Positions 23,239-33,608 of a DNA stretch of 64,000 nucleotides are shown here, piece by piece. Origin of the DNA: Choanephora cucurbitarum. Taxonomy: Eukaryota > Mucoromycota > Mucoromycetes > Mucorales > Choanephoraceae. Location: positions 1-64,000 of the forward strand of contig JAIWNI010000031.1 of the NCBI GenBank assembly GCA_025331435.1. The letters are read 5' to 3'. The notes beneath the pieces are model-generated. The model was not told the DNA's origin. It saw only the letters and a program-made list of their open reading frames with translations, and ran no database searches. Positions within the stretch are counted from its first letter, which is position 1. Each line of letters begins with the position of its first letter. A program made the translations under genes and the position numbers.

Positions 23239-23916
23239 TTTATTGTTCAATTTAATGTCGAATCCTACCGCTATGATATTTGGTGCCACAGGTAGATAGA
23301 CTGGCTATGGCTGCAAGAGGAGAAAGAGAGAAAGAGAGAAAGAGAGAAAGAGAGAAAGAGAGAAAGGGACTGCTGTCTAAGCATATCTGTCTTGTTAGGC
23401 GCTGTCGGAAAAGAGGTCTTGAAGGACCTTTTGACTACTGGGAAATACAGCAAAGTGGTCTCTGTTGGCAGAAGAACAGTCGAACTTGACTCAACCATTC
23501 CTCAAGACAAGCTGGTAAGCGACGGCGAGCAGAACAATGACAAACAGAGAATTGCATGAATGACACAGAGTGCTGTCCTTAGGAGCAAAAAGTAGTCGAC
23601 TTTGACAACCTGGAAGCAGACAAGTCGATTTTCAAAGGCGTCTCGTAAGTGGATTGTGAACCTGTTGGGTTGCATAACTGCGTAGCTATGAAGCTATAGA
23701 GCTGCAGAGCTGCAGAGCTGCAGAGCTACAGATAGACTAACTGTGTCGAATGGCTAGTGATGTGTTCTGTTGTTTGGGCACCACTCGTGCAGCAGCTGGC
23801 AGCGCTGAGAATTTTGTCAAGATTGACCAGACATACGTGCTGAACTCTGCCAAGCTGATTGCTGAAGAAAACAAGCCTTCAGATGGTGCATTGGCCCCTG
23901 TTCACTTTCTTTATTG
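23239..23916 (+). repeat. 678-bp tract identical to 30151-30828 (copy A)
   Basis: By direct reading, this block matches 30151-30828 base for base at a constant offset of 6912. It covers 16 bp of leader, exons 1-3, introns 1-3 and most of exon 4 of the FMP52-like gene. It includes equal repeat numbers in the microsatellite (about 23321-23366) and in the GCAGAGCT repeat (about 23684-23728). Identity stops sharply at both ends. In this copy the ends lie inside two 16-bp direct repeats, CTTTCTTTATTGTTCA, at 23234-23249 and 23905-23920. Confidence 0.9.
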
Positions 23917-24332
23917 TTCATCTACTGTAAGTCAATTTGCTTAGTACCACATGGGTGCTCATCATTTTTCTCTTTTCATTGAAGGGTGCCAACAAGGACT
24001 CTATGTTCCTCTATATCAAGGCCAAAGGACAGACAGAAGAAGCTCTGAAAGAAACTGGCTTCGAAAAGGTCTCTATCTTTCAGCCCGGTCTTTTAGAGAT
24101 TGTTGAGCCTCGCCCTACCACAAGATGGGGCGAGCGTTTCGCTTTGGCCATTGTCCCTCCTCTTAACCGTATGTTTAACTTGCATAGTAGCGTACCTGTC
24201 ACTACAGTTGCTAAAGCCATGCATCATGTTGCTGAGAGTAAAGACATAAAGGCAAAGAGCTCAAGCCAATCTATTATTGGCTCTCTTGTGTCTGTCTTTT
24301 CCACAGCAGAAATTGAAGACATCGGAAAATGA
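23255..24332 (+). CDS. FMP52/TIP30-like NAD(P)-binding protein, copy 1
   Basis: Five exons (23255-23291, 23399-23514, 23583-23644, 23758-23926, 23985-24332) give 243 residues. The Rossmann motif GATGAVGKEVL spans the first splice junction. CCLGTTRAAAGS, FLYCSSTGANKDS with an atypical SDR active site (Tyr/Lys in MFLYIKAKG), and FEKVSIFQPG follow. This is the HTATIP2/TIP30-Fmp52 family, whose yeast member is a mitochondrial outer-membrane protein of unclear reaction. The first 678 bp (23239-23916) are identical to copy 2 at 30151-30828, introns included, while the last exon is clearly diverged. Intron 1 carries a GAAAGAGA-type microsatellite and intron 3 a GAGCTGCA repeat. Confidence 0.85.
23321..23366 (+). 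repeat. (GAAAGAGA) microsatellite in intron 1, copy A
   Basis: About six units of an AGAAAGAG-type purine repeat inside intron 1 of the first FMP52-like gene. The same number of units is present in copy B (30233-30278). Confidence 0.85.
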
Positions 24333-24551
24333 TGATGATTAAATGTAACACATCCATTTTCTTTAATCAGACTTTGTAATTGAAAAGAACTATGCGTATG
24401 AACGAAATTATTCCTTTTATCTTTAATAGTCAATAATAAAATCAAATTAAATATATCAATGTGAAAAGAACAAAAACAGCGCGAATTTGACGTATGAGCA
24501 ATAGATAAAGATTCGTACTTGCCAGTTCTTCGTTTCCTATGCGGATTGTAA

Positions 24552-26110
24552 CGCACAGATCCACCAAAATCGGATAGCCAACTTCAAACAATTCTTTTGT
24601 GCGATGGACATTACATTTAACCTTACCACCGAAGTTGAAGAAGAATTTGAACAACTGGTTCGTATCACAACATGGAATCTAAAATCTATCCATGATGAAC
24701 TAGATGATCAATATATCAAAGATGCTGAAGGCAAAGAGACCTTTGAGATCAATCACGTACAAAATATGGATGAATTGTACATCATTTCAAAAGAGGAAGA
24801 TCGTATGGATATCTTAAAAGAGGCTCATGTCTTCGGACACTTTGGGGCTGAAGCTATGGTCCAAAGAATCAGAAAGGAAGAAGGCATGAATTGGCCACGC
24901 ATATTACAAGATGCGTTAAAAATAACACAACAGTGCATAACGTGTCAGAAATTCGTTATCGCTAAAAGAGGCTATAATCCTTTAAAACCTCTTTACTGTT
25001 ACACACCTGGTTGGCATTATCAGATGGATCTATGTGGTCCATTCCCATGTACAACAAATAACAACACATATATCCTTGTATTATTGGATGTAGCCACAAG
25101 ATTCGTTATCTTACGAGCCATTCCAGATAAAGCTGCAAAAACAGTAGGCAAAGAACTCATATCCATTTTCTCTTGATGGGTTATCCTCGAATCCTCAACT
25201 CAGACAATGGAACAGAATTTAAAAATGCTATCATGGATGAAATCTGTGAAGCGATGAAAATCGACAAACGTTTGAGTACGGCCTATTATAGTCAAAGTAA
25301 TGGTGGCGCTGAAAGAGCTGTCCAAAATGTCAAGCGTCTGTTGAAGAAGCTGATTTTGGGTGTGTCGGAAGAAGATTGGGATGTATGGATCAATTCTGTA
25401 CAACTCATGATCAACTGCAAAATAACCAAAAGACTTTTAACAAGCCCTTTCAACCTCATGTTTGCTCGAAGAATGACAAACGAATTACCACTTCTATCTG
25501 AATCAACGGATTCGGTAGAAACCAATGACAAATGACGAACTGCTGAAACGTATTGAATATATGTCAGACGTCGTATTTCCTGCTATAAAAGAACGCACGG
25601 ATCAATGTAACAAAATGATGAAAAAACATTTTGACAGAAATCATCGCTTGATCGACTTTCCAGTTGGCAGCATGGTAGTGGTGCGAAAAAAAGGCATCCA
25701 AAAATCACTTGCTCCAATCTACGAAGGACCATACTCCGTAGTAAGAAGAACTGAGCACAACAACTATACACTACGCGATGAAATAAGTCTTTGAATTTGA
25801 CGCTATTGTCGATCATCGTGGTGAACCCAACCATCGCGAATATAAAGTGCGTTGGAAAAATTATACAGCTGAAGATGATAGTTGGCTAACAGCTGATCAC
25901 TTCACTGACCCGCTCGATATACAAAAATATTGGCGTCGTATTAAAGATGCGATTCCTGCAGAGGAAAAAACTTTGTTACAACAACTTGAATCTAAACAGA
26001 TCAAGCAACGTACCTTGAACTCGTCTCGTCCTAAAGGCAATATGTCTCGCATGACTAATACTGTTCACGAGACAGCAGAACAAATTAAACATAGAGCAAG
26101 TGCTGGCTAA
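24552..26110 (+). pseudogene. Ty3/gypsy chromovirus integrase-chromodomain relic
   Basis: A 5'-truncated polyprotein remnant. It opens with LQTILLCDGHYI-like sequence (about 24552-24620), then in another frame carries the integrase zinc module (EAHVFGHFGAEAMVQRI...CITCQKF) and the rve core with catalytic acids in YQMDLCGPFP, LNSDNGTEFKN and SNGGAERAVQNVK. A conserved C-terminal MVVVRKKGIQKSLAPIYEGP module and a chromodomain (YKVRWKNYTAEDDSW) follow. The reading frame shifts near 24620, 25175, 25525 and 25795, so no full protein can be made. Reverse transcriptase, RNase H and LTRs were not seen. The order integrase then chromodomain defines the chromovirus branch, which targets heterochromatin. 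Confidence 0.88.
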
Positions 26111-27072
26111 AAAGCGATGAAGTGATATATAAGGCATTCAATGTGGGTAGCTAACACATTGAAAGCATGGTCAGACTTATATTCATAGATTCTCCTTTTT
26201 CTCCAATACTGAAAATAGCTATATGACATGGTACATTATTATAGCAGGATGGTCGTATAGGCCTTATAAAATCAAGGTAGCAGCATCTAACAAAACAAGC
26301 AATGATTCTAGAGACTTCACTATCAGAAAAGACTAAATCATGACTTGGATAAAGATAGTTCTGAGACATACACACAAAGGGCTTGTCTATCATTATCACA
26401 CTATTTAAACTGATATACCATCCAACGAAAAAAGTGAACAAGTATGAAACAGTTAAGCCTGATATATTCAGATACTTTCCAAGACAAAACACATATCTTG
26501 ATAGAGCATAAACAGCTTCTCACCAAGCTATAAATTTATATCTCCACCTTATTCAAGGCGGAGGATGAAATCTGGCTACAGACATCTTTTTATAAAGGTG
26601 ACCAGTCATCCCAACAGGAAAACTGTTAATACAGACAAAATTGTAACGAAGTGATTAATTGAAACAGAGATGGAAATAGTATATTAACACAACATGAACG
26701 TGCAGTAGAATTAGTTCCCTCTCTTTCTTTTCAATAAAAGTTTCGAGTTCACTCTCATTGAATTATCTGGCACATTTGAAGCAAGTAATGCATGTAAACC
26801 GACCATTAAACGCTACTCTTTTCAATTATATCTTCCTGACGTCTGTGGATCAAAAACAGATATTGTAAAAGCGCTTCGGACCAATGACAAACTCAACAAA
26901 GTAGATTGAGGGTTGGGTTAACAGCTGCAACGCGTGGGGTGAACGTATAGCAATGAAATCAGATGACAAAAAATTGGAAGGCTGATGGCTGTGGGTGTTG
27001 CTGGACAAACATTTGGAAATCAATGTTACTGAAGACTTGATCAAATAAGAGCAACATTGTCGTCACCATCCG
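26111..27072. other. Intergenic downstream of Ty3 relic
   Basis: About 960 bp of AT-rich sequence. A 113-codon minus-strand ORF (26151-26492) has no recognisable composition or motif and I treat it as chance. No LTR-like direct repeat was evident by eye. Confidence 0.4.
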
Positions 27073-27459
27073 ATGACAACAATTGGATATGCAAGAAAAT
27101 CCAAAGGCAAAGAGCGTACTACAACTAGATGCAATCTTCTGACCGAAATGGTCCATCGTCTGCGCACAAGAAGTCTATGCACCAAAGTATACGTATCATC
27201 ATATTGCAATGCTAGTCAACCGCTGGAACCTCGTGACAGCAAAGGAAAATATGAGCATCACTTGTCATTGATCAAGAACTGTGACGATGATATGACAAGT
27301 TATATGAATGACATTTCTATTCAATGCATAGATTTTCATTTTTTTTTTTTAGCTTTGATGCAGCTGCTGAAGACAAAGTTTAAGCCTATCCGCTTAGCAG
27401 TTATCGATTTTGCCAGGTTAAGCACAGAGTCCAATGCTGTTTGTGCATTCATCAGGTAA
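27073..27459 (+). CDS. Resolvase-like ORF of a Mucorales repeat family (fragment)
   Basis: About 128 codons, or about 110 if the 54-nt segment 27299-27352 (GT...TTTTTTAG, in phase) is an intron. It begins MTTIGYARKSKGKERT and contains KVYVSSYCNASQPLEPRD and, later, IRLAVIDFARLSTES. The order of an N-terminal GYxRxS strand and a later hydrophobic strand ending in xDxxRLS resembles the catalytic domain of serine recombinases (YxRVS...DRLxR). I recall similar GYARKS/GYVRKS proteins recurring in Mucorales genomes, but cannot confirm this here. No DNA-binding C-terminus is visible. It ends at a good splice-donor-like CAG|GTAAAG, so it may be truncated. It sits among mobile-element debris. Confidence 0.5.
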   Translation: MTTIGYARKSKGKERTTTRCNLLTEMVHRLRTRSLCTKVYVSSYCNASQPLEPRDSKGKYEHHLSLIKNCDDDMTSYMNDISIQCIDFHFFFLALMQLLKTKFKPIRLAVIDFARLSTESNAVCAFIR

Positions 27460-27498
27460 AGTAGACGTATGATGAGGCTTTCCGCGGATAAAATTGAC

Positions 27499-27705
27499 TT
27501 ATTTTATACTGAAAAAAGGATTCATCTCTTGTACCAGTCTTGATGCTAGGGGCGGCAACAGTGGATTGGCACCAGCAACGTGAATAGGATCTAAATCCAA
27601 TTCTTGTATTTTGGCGACAGCTTTGGCTCGATCTTGTTGCGTCTGTGGCAAGCTGAGGGCTAGACAGGCTGCCTGTGAAAAGCTCAGATCAGTGCATTCA
27701 GACAT
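27499..27705 (-). CDS. Hypothetical 68-residue protein
   Basis: Short intact ORF from ATG 27705 to stop 27499, facing the resolvase-like ORF tail to tail with a 39-bp gap. The predicted product is helical and well balanced (SFSQAACLALSLPQTQQDRA, then AKIQELDLDPIHVAGANPLL), unlike a random AT-rich ORF. No family recognised. It could be a real microprotein or the last exon of a decayed gene. Confidence 0.35.
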   Translation of the reverse strand: MSECTDLSFSQAACLALSLPQTQQDRAKAVAKIQELDLDPIHVAGANPLLPPLASRLVQEMNPFFSIK

Positions 27706-30022
27706 GATAGAGCAAATTTAAAGAAATGCAGACATACGGTTCGCTAAGTCACCAAAATGCCATTTTACACCTCTTTTTAGGCTAGCCTATCAATTCAACA
27801 ATTTCAATGAATCCACAACTTGCAGATGTCTTTTTTTCTCTCTCTCTTTGTCTCGAATGAATCACTTTTATTGAGTCTCATCAAGTTTTTTTGACTGTCT
27901 CCTACCATCTTATTCCACATGACCTACACATTTGAAGCATCACCCATTTTTTTACTGTATCAGTGCTAAAAGTTGCCAAAATATGGTGTCCTGAAGTCGG
28001 CAGAGAGATACTACAATCTTTCCTTGTCTATACTCTTACCAAAACATTTAACAGAATGTAAAAAAATGATATTGATCATGACAAACAGATATCTGAGCCC
28101 AACTGATAGGAAAAGGGGGTATATTTTGTATCAACATAAAAGGCTACAAAGCTACAGATAATATCAAGTCGTTCAAAGCAACAAATGAAGAAGGAAGTGA
28201 AAGCTTGAATGAAGACAAGCATTAAGCGACCAAAAAACATCCCATCAAGTGCAATCAATAAGAGCATCAACAGTGTTAATAAGACCATCGTTCATTTGAG
28301 CTCAACGGACTGATTCATTGATTTTACAGTCCATCTTTTGGTGATGTATAACTATTCAAAAAACGATGTGATGGTAATGATATGATTTAGTTTTTTGATT
28401 ATTGTGATGATATGCTGAAACATTATGAAATAAATTTCTCAATACTTCTATAAAGAAAGAAATGATGAACAAAGACAATAGGAAAAACTACATAGTATGT
28501 GAAAGCAATCTCGTTACTGGTGCAAAACAATTTGATCAGGCTATCGGAAGAAGTATTGTATCGGAACAGAAGCTGATAATAAAGATAGACGTATGAGTGA
28601 ATTGGACGAATTTTTGCATAGGTTTCGTTAGTTCTCCAATAACTGCTTGTCGAGAATCTTCAAGTCTACTTTTCTTATGTTTGAAATTCTATTTTAGAAA
28701 GTAATAAGCCGTTGTTTTGCTAGAATTAGATAAAGATGACTGATGTTTTTTTTGCAACTTTTGTTGTCCTTGCGATGGTCTAGCCTTGATGAAGCTCTTG
28801 TTTTTACTTTCTTGCATATAGCATTCTATTTGATATTTGTATCAATTGTGATCATATATAGAGCTTGACTGTAACATGTCTCATGATAAGTAATAGCACA
28901 CAAAGGGACATTGAACACAACTATGCATACAACCACAATTATAGCAGAACTAGATCAAACCATAATACGTAAGTATCATCTATATAATTATCATTGATTA
29001 CAATTAAAGATAAGCGCATAGAGCAACTACTATAACATCTGCTAAAACAAATCGATTTGCGAAAGTTTAAACAAATAGAATCTCTCACTTTCCTCTTTTA
29101 TCATATACCTTTTATTGACCCAATAAAACCGAATGGCCAGACTCAAAGCGTTTAGTTCTGTCCTTCTAGTACCGCCTTCTCTCAACCGTATCAAGGCACC
29201 ATATGGTAAGAAGTCTGTGTTCTGCAGACCTCTGGTTACTACTAGCTGAATGATAAAGTACGCTTTGATCTTTAACATCAAAAGCATATTAAAAAAAAAC
29301 CACACAAATATGCAACGAAAGAAACGGCATCTCGAATCTTTAACGATCGAACTGGGATAAGCTTTTACGTCCCTCACTTAGGAGAATGCTGTATTTCACC
29401 TTTTAGTTGAGTCCAGACCCTTAACGTCGCTGATTTTATATGATATCCTCCTTTAGAATAAGGCATAAAGGAAGAAAATATAGACATAATGATCAGTGAT
29501 TTTACAAATGCATACAGATAAAGGCTTCAAGCACTCTGATTGGATTATTTTACTTGTATTGTCCATTTGTTTGGGTTGACTTATTTACAGCCCACCAGAA
29601 TTTCGTTTCTTAGATACCATAGCAAACTTCAAATAGTCAATCTGGAGCATTCAGACAAGTATTCTTCTAACTAAAAGCAATTGTATGTTGCATGACTCCA
29701 TCCAGAGAGTCAAAGAGAGAAAGCAAGAGAAAGATAGAATGACAGCAGATGGTGACAGTGACAGCAGTAACAACAACAAGAATCATTGATATTGTATTTA
29801 AATAAAGGTGTACTGATACAGTGTCAATTTGAAAGTCCTTTGTGTATTCTGTTGATACTCGAACTTAAAGTCGCAAGTATATACTTGAAGAAGTTACTCT
29901 CTAAGGTTGCGCAATTGCACGAATAGTTTTCTAGTGATATTCGTTCTCCATTCTTTAATTGCGTATTCTTTTTACCTCTTTGTGCAGTGTTTTTTTATTC
30001 AATACGCAATCTCCTTCCAAAA
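27706..30022. other. Gene-poor accessory stretch
   Basis: About 2.3 kb with no gene I can support. ORFs at 27973-28161 (+), 28076-28288 (-) and 29042-29377 (-) are short and AT-driven, with no motif. A purine-rich run (about 29700-29770) and ordinary AT-rich sequence fill the rest. Confidence 0.45.
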
Positions 30023-30090
30023 ATGGTGCGGCGCAGCTCAGAGAAAGCCTTGCCCTTTACATCGGAGACAGCTGATTTACGTTTGAGGTA
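30023..30090 (+). other. Orphan first-exon-like segment
   Basis: ATG at 30023 after a CT-rich leader opens 22 codons (MVRRSSEKALPFTSETADLR) ending in a clean splice donor, AG|GTAAGA, at 30090/30091. No following exon was found before the duplicated FMP52-like tract, which begins 60 bp downstream. It may be the stranded first exon of a gene cut off by the rearrangement, or an upstream exon for copy 2. Confidence 0.3.
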
Positions 30091-30150
30091 AGACGAATAA
30101 TCTTTATTTCTTTTGATCAATTAAGGGGAAGGCGGGCTTTTCTTCTTTGT

Positions 30151-30828
30151 TTTATTGTTCAATTTAATGTCGAATCCTACCGCTATGATATTTGGTGCCA
30201 CAGGTAGATAGACTGGCTATGGCTGCAAGAGGAGAAAGAGAGAAAGAGAGAAAGAGAGAAAGAGAGAAAGAGAGAAAGGGACTGCTGTCTAAGCATATCT
30301 GTCTTGTTAGGCGCTGTCGGAAAAGAGGTCTTGAAGGACCTTTTGACTACTGGGAAATACAGCAAAGTGGTCTCTGTTGGCAGAAGAACAGTCGAACTTG
30401 ACTCAACCATTCCTCAAGACAAGCTGGTAAGCGACGGCGAGCAGAACAATGACAAACAGAGAATTGCATGAATGACACAGAGTGCTGTCCTTAGGAGCAA
30501 AAAGTAGTCGACTTTGACAACCTGGAAGCAGACAAGTCGATTTTCAAAGGCGTCTCGTAAGTGGATTGTGAACCTGTTGGGTTGCATAACTGCGTAGCTA
30601 TGAAGCTATAGAGCTGCAGAGCTGCAGAGCTGCAGAGCTACAGATAGACTAACTGTGTCGAATGGCTAGTGATGTGTTCTGTTGTTTGGGCACCACTCGT
30701 GCAGCAGCTGGCAGCGCTGAGAATTTTGTCAAGATTGACCAGACATACGTGCTGAACTCTGCCAAGCTGATTGCTGAAGAAAACAAGCCTTCAGATGGTG
30801 CATTGGCCCCTGTTCACTTTCTTTATTG
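30151..30828 (+). repeat. 678-bp tract identical to 23239-23916 (copy B)
   Basis: Second copy of the identical block, same orientation, offset 6912. It includes the purine microsatellite (30233-30278) and the GCAGAGCT repeat (about 30596-30640) with equal unit counts. Immediately outside, the two loci share no obvious alignment upstream. Downstream they resume only as a diverged paralogous last exon. Confidence 0.9.
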
Positions 30829-31245
30829 CTCTACCGGTGTAAGCTAATGCTCATTATATATATCTCTCTCTTGATGTCGCTTATACTTCTTCTTTAGAAC
30901 GCCCATAAGGATTCTATGTTTCCTTACTTCAAATCAAAGGGACAGACAGAAGAAGGATTAAAAGAAACTGGCTTCGAAAAGGTTTCCATCTTTCAACCTG
31001 GATTGTTGAAAGTGGTTGAGCCTCGTTCTACCACAAGATGGCCTGAGCTTATCTCTTTGGCTATCATTCCGCCTTTAGACCGTCTATTCAACCTACATAG
31101 TGTTATATCTGTCGCAACAGTAGGTAAAGCCATGCACCGTGTTGCTGAGAGTAAAGATATAAAGGCAAAGGATGCAAACGTCTCCCTCCTTGGATCTCTT
31201 GTCTCTGTCTTTTCTAATATAGAGATTGAAGATATTGGAAAATGA
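30167..31245 (+). CDS. FMP52/TIP30-like NAD(P)-binding protein, copy 2
   Basis: Five exons (30167-30203, 30311-30426, 30495-30556, 30670-30838, 30898-31245) give 243 residues, the same length as copy 1. Residues up to about 125 are identical to copy 1 because the DNA is identical. From the end of exon 4 it diverges: FLYCSTGNAHKDSMFPYFKS versus FLYCSSTGANKDSMFLYIKA in copy 1, and the last exons differ at roughly a fifth of positions. Both copies keep an open frame and the family's KGQTEE, GFEKVSIFQPG and final IEDIGK. This suggests two active paralogues with a recently homogenised 5' half. Function as for copy 1: a short-chain-dehydrogenase-fold protein of unknown substrate. Confidence 0.82.
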
Positions 31246-31352
31246 TCAATAAAGTTGTATCTGTCATGAACACGCTTTTCCCCTTTTTTATAGCTGTGAA
31301 TGAATTTCATTTTTTTTTCTTCTTCTTTTGTTTTTTCTTTAATTTAGTCAAG

Positions 31353-31875
31353 ATGAAAGACCTGGATCCTCTTACAGTAAGCAACTGCATTTCTCCCCCT
31401 CTCTTTCACCTTCATAACCCAGCCCTTATCGTTCGACTAGTTCACAGTTGAGCTTGGTCAATTTTATGAAAAGTCCAAGACAGCAGGCACTGTTAGAGTC
31501 ACCATCAAGAGAAGTAAGAAAGTTATTCTATTTCTTTCCTGTTCTAACCCTTTTGTTTTTAGTGACCGAAGCACGTCTTATAAAGACCTCTAAAGTTAGA
31601 AAAGAAATGCCTAAAGGAGGTGCAGCAGTGTTTGAAAACGAAAAGAAAGAATACCCTTGCCTTATTCGTGCTGTCTACAAAAACAACAAGATCAGCACTA
31701 TTGTACAGTATTTGGACTATGTCTTCTCAAAGTAGCAATAACTCATTTGTTTTATTAGGTTGCACCTGAGGATTTCGGGCGATTTCAAAATGCATACAGT
31801 ACCATTATTAGAGCCTACATGGATACATTAAAGAAGAAGGATCGTTCCAAGAAAGTAAAGAAGACCAGCAAATAA
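31353..31875 (+). CDS. SRP14: Signal recognition particle subunit SRP14
   Basis: Four exons (31353-31376, 31453-31513, 31563-31702, 31759-31875) give 113 residues. The fold pattern of SRP14 is clear: LTLGQFYEKSKTAGTVRVTI (helix then strand), a basic loop, EYPCLIRAVYKNNKISTIV (strands), VAPEDFGRFQNAYSTIIRAY (C-terminal helix) and a Lys-rich tail ending KKVKKTSK. SRP14 binds the Alu domain of SRP RNA with SRP9 or Srp21 and delays elongation during ER targeting. First exon only 8 codons. It lies 107 bp downstream of the second FMP52-like gene on the same strand. Confidence 0.9.
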
Positions 31876-32478
31876 TTTTCTTAACCTTGTATTATACAAT
31901 TAAATAACATATGAAAAAAGAAAGCATCGCGCCAACTATTACTTGAGGGAGAGAAGAAGGAAGGGGGAGGGAATAAGTATAGATTGGATATTCTATAGTG
32001 ATGAGTTCAAATGTTTATATAAGAAAAAAGAGACAGGTTGCTTTGATCCTTCCGGTATATGTTACATGTCATTTGTCTGGTCAAGGAAAAGAAGGAAAGA
32101 TTTTCTGCATAAAAAGAGATGAAAAGTAAGTATTGGTGGTTCATGATACATGATGAATAGAAGCACTTTTTTGAAACAGTCTAAAATTGACTACTTTTGA
32201 CTGACAACTTTACGATAAAAAGAGACATAATGGAGTGTGCTCTGATTCAAGTGAGCTCACTCTTTGATGTTTTGACAATGACCTAACGAAAGTACTTGGT
32301 GACAACCTTCTCTTTTTTTTAAACAATACAACTCAACAACCGGTTTAATACAAGCTTAGCAATTTGTCAACCCAATTTACCATTTGCGATAAATCAAAGA
32401 AAACAAAGCGTATTTTCTTTTCTATAAAGACCTCGAAAAACCTTCTTTCTCTTCTTCTTGCTCTTTGTCTAATTTACA
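31876..32478. other. Intergenic, nothing recognised
   Basis: About 600 bp between SRP14 and the two-TM gene. It holds a GA-rich run near 31945-31975 and a CT-rich leader just before 32479. No gene or repeat supported. Confidence 0.5.
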
Positions 32479-33608
32479 ATGGATTCAGATGACTTACTTG
32501 AAGACACTCCAAGTGGAACTGATAATGAAGAAGAAGACGAAGAACTTAGGGCTGAAGGTAATGAATCTATTAAATATAGAAATATATACAAAGATACCTA
32601 AACTAATTACAAACAAATGACACAGTCGAAGAAAGAATCAAAAAGGAACTAGAAGAGATGAAAGAACACATGAAGAAGACAAGTGAAAACAAAAAGAAAA
32701 AAACCCGGGAGAACCCAGTTGACAAGAGCAAAGATCGATTCCCACCTACTGAACACAAAGAGATACTCAATCGCTACCTCGAAGCATTGACCAATATAGC
32801 AGTGAGTATCTGCAAAGATCAAGACGAACGTATGACCCGGATCCAAAGGTTTGAACAAGAAAATATTACCGTCTATCAACAATTCTATTTCTACTTGCAA
32901 GCTGTCAAGAACTATTGTAAACACCAGCTGACCTTCTTTCAATCTATGCAGAAACAAACAGACCTTATTCGAGCTATCGATCTAAAAGATAGCGAAGAAC
33001 ATGCAAACAAAGGCATTTTCGCAGGCTATACGCTTATGCAGGATGCCTATAACCTATTGGAACCTAAAACTGTCTTACCAGTCCCAACTGAACACCTCAA
33101 GCAGTACCCCTCTGAAGTTACCCATATCAGAAAAAGGTTGACAGCCAACTATCGAAAGGGTCTATTCGATACCCTCTTTATGTTGGCTAACGGATTAGTC
33201 CTTATGTGTCTCTTTTCGTTCTTTACAGCCAGATCTGTTGCATACTATTTCATAGGATCGCTTCTTCTCTTCTATACAGTTGTGTTGGTCATACAATACC
33301 GAGCATTCAAGAAAGATAGGCTAATTCTTATAATGGAGACACTGGAGACTGACCTGGCAGCATTAGAGACTGCATCGGACACACTCAGGGACTGGATTAC
33401 GGATGAGATAATGAAACTGGCAAAGACTCAAAAGAGTGCTTTATTTGTCTTCAAAAAAGATCCAAAAGAAGAGGGAAACTTTGAAAGTATCAAAATTGAA
33501 ACAGATGGTGCAGTGATGCATTTAGGCATCATACTTTCTGTCCATCATGCCATCTATCAAGAAGTGGATAATCTGTCAGAGAGATTGGAGAGTTATATTC
33601 TTTACTAG
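32479..33608 (+). CDS. Hypothetical protein with two transmembrane helices and coiled coils
   Basis: Two exons (32479-32557, 32626-33608) give 353 residues. The first 30 residues are very acidic (TDNEEEDEELRAE). Residues about 27-60 are a charged Lys/Glu helix. Then comes a long helical region rich in Gln, Tyr and Phe (VYQQFYFYLQAVKNYCKHQL). Two adjacent hydrophobic segments at about 215-260 (LFMLANGLVLMCLFSFF and YYFIGSLLLFYTVVLVIQY) form a hairpin with both ends on the same side. A final coiled-coil helix follows. I recognise no family. The layout suits a membrane-anchored scaffold or organelle-shape protein. No signal peptide. Confidence 0.75.

Noticed and set aside
29042..29377. 111-codon minus-strand ORF
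   Set aside because: Phe/Leu-rich translation of AT-rich DNA without motif, intron signal or leader.
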